8,665 nt of DNA from DAOTTW01 sp034437615 (GTDB lineage: Bacteria; Chloroflexota; Anaerolineae; Aggregatilineales; Phototrophicaceae). Below the pieces are notes generated by a model. The model searched no databases. It saw only the letters and a program-made list of their open reading frames with translations, and was not told the origin of the DNA. Where the stretch lies: NCBI GenBank assembly GCA_034437615.1, contig DAOTTW010000391.1, positions 1-8,665 on the forward strand. Direction: 5' to 3'. Position 1 is the stretch's first letter; every line of letters begins with the position of its first letter. Below, one piece after another: positions 7,303 through 8,665 of this stretch. The position numbers and the translations under genes were made by a program.

Positions 7303-8118
7303 ATGGCTGAGGTTGCATCTGTGACGTTGGTATTGCAACCACAACACGACGCCCGTCTGCCTGCGTGGTTGGGCCGGGCAGCGCAGGCACATTTCTTGGA
7401 TACACTGCGCCAGGTCAAGCCGGAATTCTCAGCGGCCATCCACGATGCCAACGGCGCGAAGCCCTTCACCAGCAGCACATTGATCGGCGCACGCAAAGAA
7501 AAAGCAGGCGATACGATTCTGGTGCGCACAGGTGACACGCTACGCCTGCGCTACACCACGCTGCACCCCGGCCTGACAGCCGTTTTCAAGCATGTCATGT
7601 TGCCTCGCTGGGCCGACGCGACAATCAGCCTGCATGAGCAACCGCTGCACGTGCTGGATGTGGTGACCGACAGTGCGAACGGTTCCTGGGCGGATCAAGC
7701 GGATTACGTGCAACTGGTCGATGACGCGCCGACGACGCGCAACGTCACGCTCAGTTTCAGTTCACCGACAGCCTTTAAGCGCAGCAGGGGCGAATTTACG
7801 CCCCTGCCACAACCCGAACTGGTCTTCAGCAGTTTGCTAGATCGTTGGAATGCCTTCGCGCCCTTTCGCTTGCCCGATGCGCTGTATGATCTGGTACATA
7901 CAAATGTGGTGATCCAGCACGCAGACATCCAGACGCAGACCCTGAGCTTTGCGCGTGGTCGCAAGGGGACGATCACGGGCTTCACAGGCAAGGCAACCTA
8001 TCGCTTCGCCTGCGACGAGGAAGCGCGCCGCTACCTGCACGCTCTGGCGGCCTTCGCTAAGTATAGCGGCGTCGGCGTCAAGACATCCATTGGCATGGGG
8101 CAGGTACGGGCCTTATGA
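7303..8118 (+). CDS. cas6: CRISPR precursor-RNA endoribonuclease Cas6
   Basis: Cas6 cuts the repeat RNA of the precursor transcript to give crRNAs with an 8-nt 5' handle, which the Cmr complex then uses. The 271-residue protein has two RAMP-like halves. The N-terminal half reads SVTLVLQPQHDARLPAWLG (6-24), then a helix carrying H30 (AQAHFLDTL), the natural candidate for the catalytic histidine. KPFTSSTLIGA follows at 53-63, a typical Cas6 segment. The C-terminal half ends in the family's strong signature: FTGKATYRF, then FAKYSGVGVKTSIGMGQ at 251-267. Length is normal. Its TGA overlaps the ATG of the CARF gene by 4 nt. Because cas6 sits in the operon, the matching array probably belongs to the same locus, though none is visible here. 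The catalytic residue is inferred by position only. Confidence 0.93.
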   Translation: MAEVASVTLVLQPQHDARLPAWLGRAAQAHFLDTLRQVKPEFSAAIHDANGAKPFTSSTLIGARKEKAGDTILVRTGDTLRLRYTTLHPGLTAVFKHVMLPRWADATISLHEQPLHVLDVVTDSANGSWADQADYVQLVDDAPTTRNVTLSFSSPTAFKRSRGEFTPLPQPELVFSSLLDRWNAFAPFRLPDALYDLVHTNVVIQHADIQTQTLSFARGRKGTITGFTGKATYRFACDEEARRYLHALAAFAKYSGVGVKTSIGMGQVRAL

Positions 8119-8633
8119 GCAAGCCTGTACTACTAGTCACGCTAGGCCAGTGTCCCGAAGCGGTTACCGTCGCGCTGGATGTACTCTTGCCGCGCTATCA
8201 CTACGACGAAATCGGCGTCGTGCATACAGACCCCACGTATTCGGGCATCGCAGCGGCCTATCGGGAGCTGCTACCGCGTTTACATGCGGATTATCCAGCC
8301 TGTGATATTACAGCACATGAACTGCGCAGCAGCGACGGCAAGCCTCTGCTGGATATCACCGACCAGGCCAGCGCCGAAGCCTACTTTTATGGTCTGGCTG
8401 AGGTTATCCGGGCGTATCGTCAACGCTACATCCCGGTGCATCTGTTGGTCTCCGGTGGACGAAAGGCGATGAGCATTTACGCTTGGCAATACAGCAAAAA
8501 CTGCTTTTTATGGCGAAAGCACACGCCGCTACAGCGGCATCACCATTCGCGCAGCGGACAAACAGCTTCGCCAGCGGCGCAAGCTAAGCCCGCTACAGCG
8601 GGCATCCCACACGCAGTGTGGCGCGGCGTTTAG
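8115..8633 (+). CDS. CARF-domain protein (NE0113 / Csm6-Csx1 type), 3' part apparently truncated or frameshifted
   Basis: CARF proteins bind cyclic oligoadenylate made by Cas10 and, in full-length effectors, switch on an attached nuclease such as HEPN. Residues 1-123 fit the NE0113-like CARF pattern: first strand and loop VLLVTLGQCPEAVTVALDVL (5-24), second strand IGVVHTD, and the core motif HLLVSGGRKAMSIYA ending at 123. After A123 the frame gives WQYSKNCFLWRKH and then low-complexity residues (RHHHSRSG; SPAAQAKPATAG) with no family character, stopping at 8631-8633. Reading from 8483 in the -1 frame instead gives LAIQQKLLF, which better matches the helix expected after GGRK; that frame stops at 8585-8587. 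No HEPN motif (Rx4-6H) appears in any family-like context. The palindromes at 8525-8636 lie in this tail, so repeat invasion is another explanation. Its ATG overlaps the cas6 stop (ATGA). Identity of the N-terminal domain is firm; functionality is doubtful. Confidence 0.75.
   Translation: MSKPVLLVTLGQCPEAVTVALDVLLPRYHYDEIGVVHTDPTYSGIAAAYRELLPRLHADYPACDITAHELRSSDGKPLLDITDQASAEAYFYGLAEVIRAYRQRYIPVHLLVSGGRKAMSIYAWQYSKNCFLWRKHTPLQRHHHSRSGQTASPAAQAKPATAGIPHAVWRGV
8525..8538. repeat. Perfect palindrome, copy A of a CCGCTACAGCGG element
   Basis: GCCGCTACAGCGGC folds into a 6-bp stem with a 2-base centre. Its 12-base core ccgctacagcgg recurs exactly at 8590-8601, and both copies are followed within a base by CATC. 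It lies where the CARF reading frame loses family character. There is no T-run behind it, so it is a poor intrinsic terminator. Confidence 0.6.
8588..8603. repeat. Perfect palindrome, copy B of the same element
   Basis: GCCCGCTACAGCGGGC has a 7-bp perfect stem and starts directly after the TAA (8585-8587) that ends the alternative CARF frame. It repeats the core of the palindrome 64 nt upstream. It is followed closely by further inverted repeats, suggesting one structured multi-hairpin element rather than isolated chance palindromes. Confidence 0.6.
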
Positions 8634-8636
8634 CCG
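8607..8636. repeat. Two further adjacent hairpins of the 3' palindrome cluster
   Basis: CCACAC-GCA-GTGTGG is a perfect 6-bp inverted repeat with a 3-base loop (8607-8621). Immediately after it, CGGC-GTTTA-GCCG (8624-8636) forms a 4-bp stem that can be lengthened with one mismatch. Together with the palindrome at 8588 this makes three hairpins in under 50 nt. That is the look of a dispersed structured intergenic repeat; whether it is dispersed cannot be seen from this window. Confidence 0.5.
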
Positions 8637-8665
8637 TGCTACCACTTCCGGATGCCTGCTGCCCC

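Noticed and set aside
8525..8621. Possible CRISPR array
   Set aside because: Only two copies of a 12-base core are present, without long repeat identity or regular unique spacers; the surrounding sequence is a series of different hairpins.
8588..8636. Intrinsic transcription terminator of the operon
   Set aside because: The hairpins are strong, but none is followed by a run of T residues; the cluster looks more like a structured repeat.

Overview
The window carries a type III-B (Cmr) CRISPR-Cas operon on the + strand. The order is cmr1, cas10/cmr2, cmr3, cmr4, cmr5, cmr6, cas6 and a CARF-domain gene, from about 804 to the right-hand end. Adjacent genes mostly overlap by 4 to 11 nt (ATGA-type junctions at cmr1/cmr2, cmr2/cmr3, cmr5/cmr6 and cas6/CARF), so the block is almost certainly one translationally coupled transcript. 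No cas1, cas2, reverse transcriptase or CRISPR array lies inside the window, so spacer acquisition and the array must be encoded elsewhere. The fairly GC-rich bacterial coding style, the HD-less Cas10 and the NE0113-like CARF protein would fit a Chloroflexota-like bacterium, but the sequence alone cannot fix the taxon.

Layout: 1-295 is GC-rich sequence without a convincing gene. At about 296-300 the composition switches to AT-rich. Bases 406-732 encode a small protein with two predicted membrane segments and a charged tail, starting at TTG. It ends inside a run of GAC/GAT triplets. After a 71-nt gap with a strong ribosome binding site, cmr1 begins the operon. The last gene, for the CARF protein, keeps its signature up to the GGRK motif and then loses recognisable family sequence. 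There its reading frame runs into a cluster of short perfect palindromes reaching almost to the window end.

How the genes should work together, from established knowledge of type III-B systems: Cas6 cuts the precursor crRNA. Cmr1, Cmr3, Cmr4, Cmr5, Cmr6 and Cas10 form the RNA-guided complex. Cmr4 forms the backbone and cuts target RNA; its catalytic aspartate (D28) is present. Cas10 keeps the GGDD cyclase motif but has no N-terminal HD nuclease domain, so the system should act by cyclic oligoadenylate signalling rather than ssDNA cutting. The CARF gene would be the natural cOA receptor, but its 3' part looks truncated or frameshifted. Whether this system still has a working effector is the main open question. 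The small membrane protein next to the operon is a second, speculative accessory candidate.
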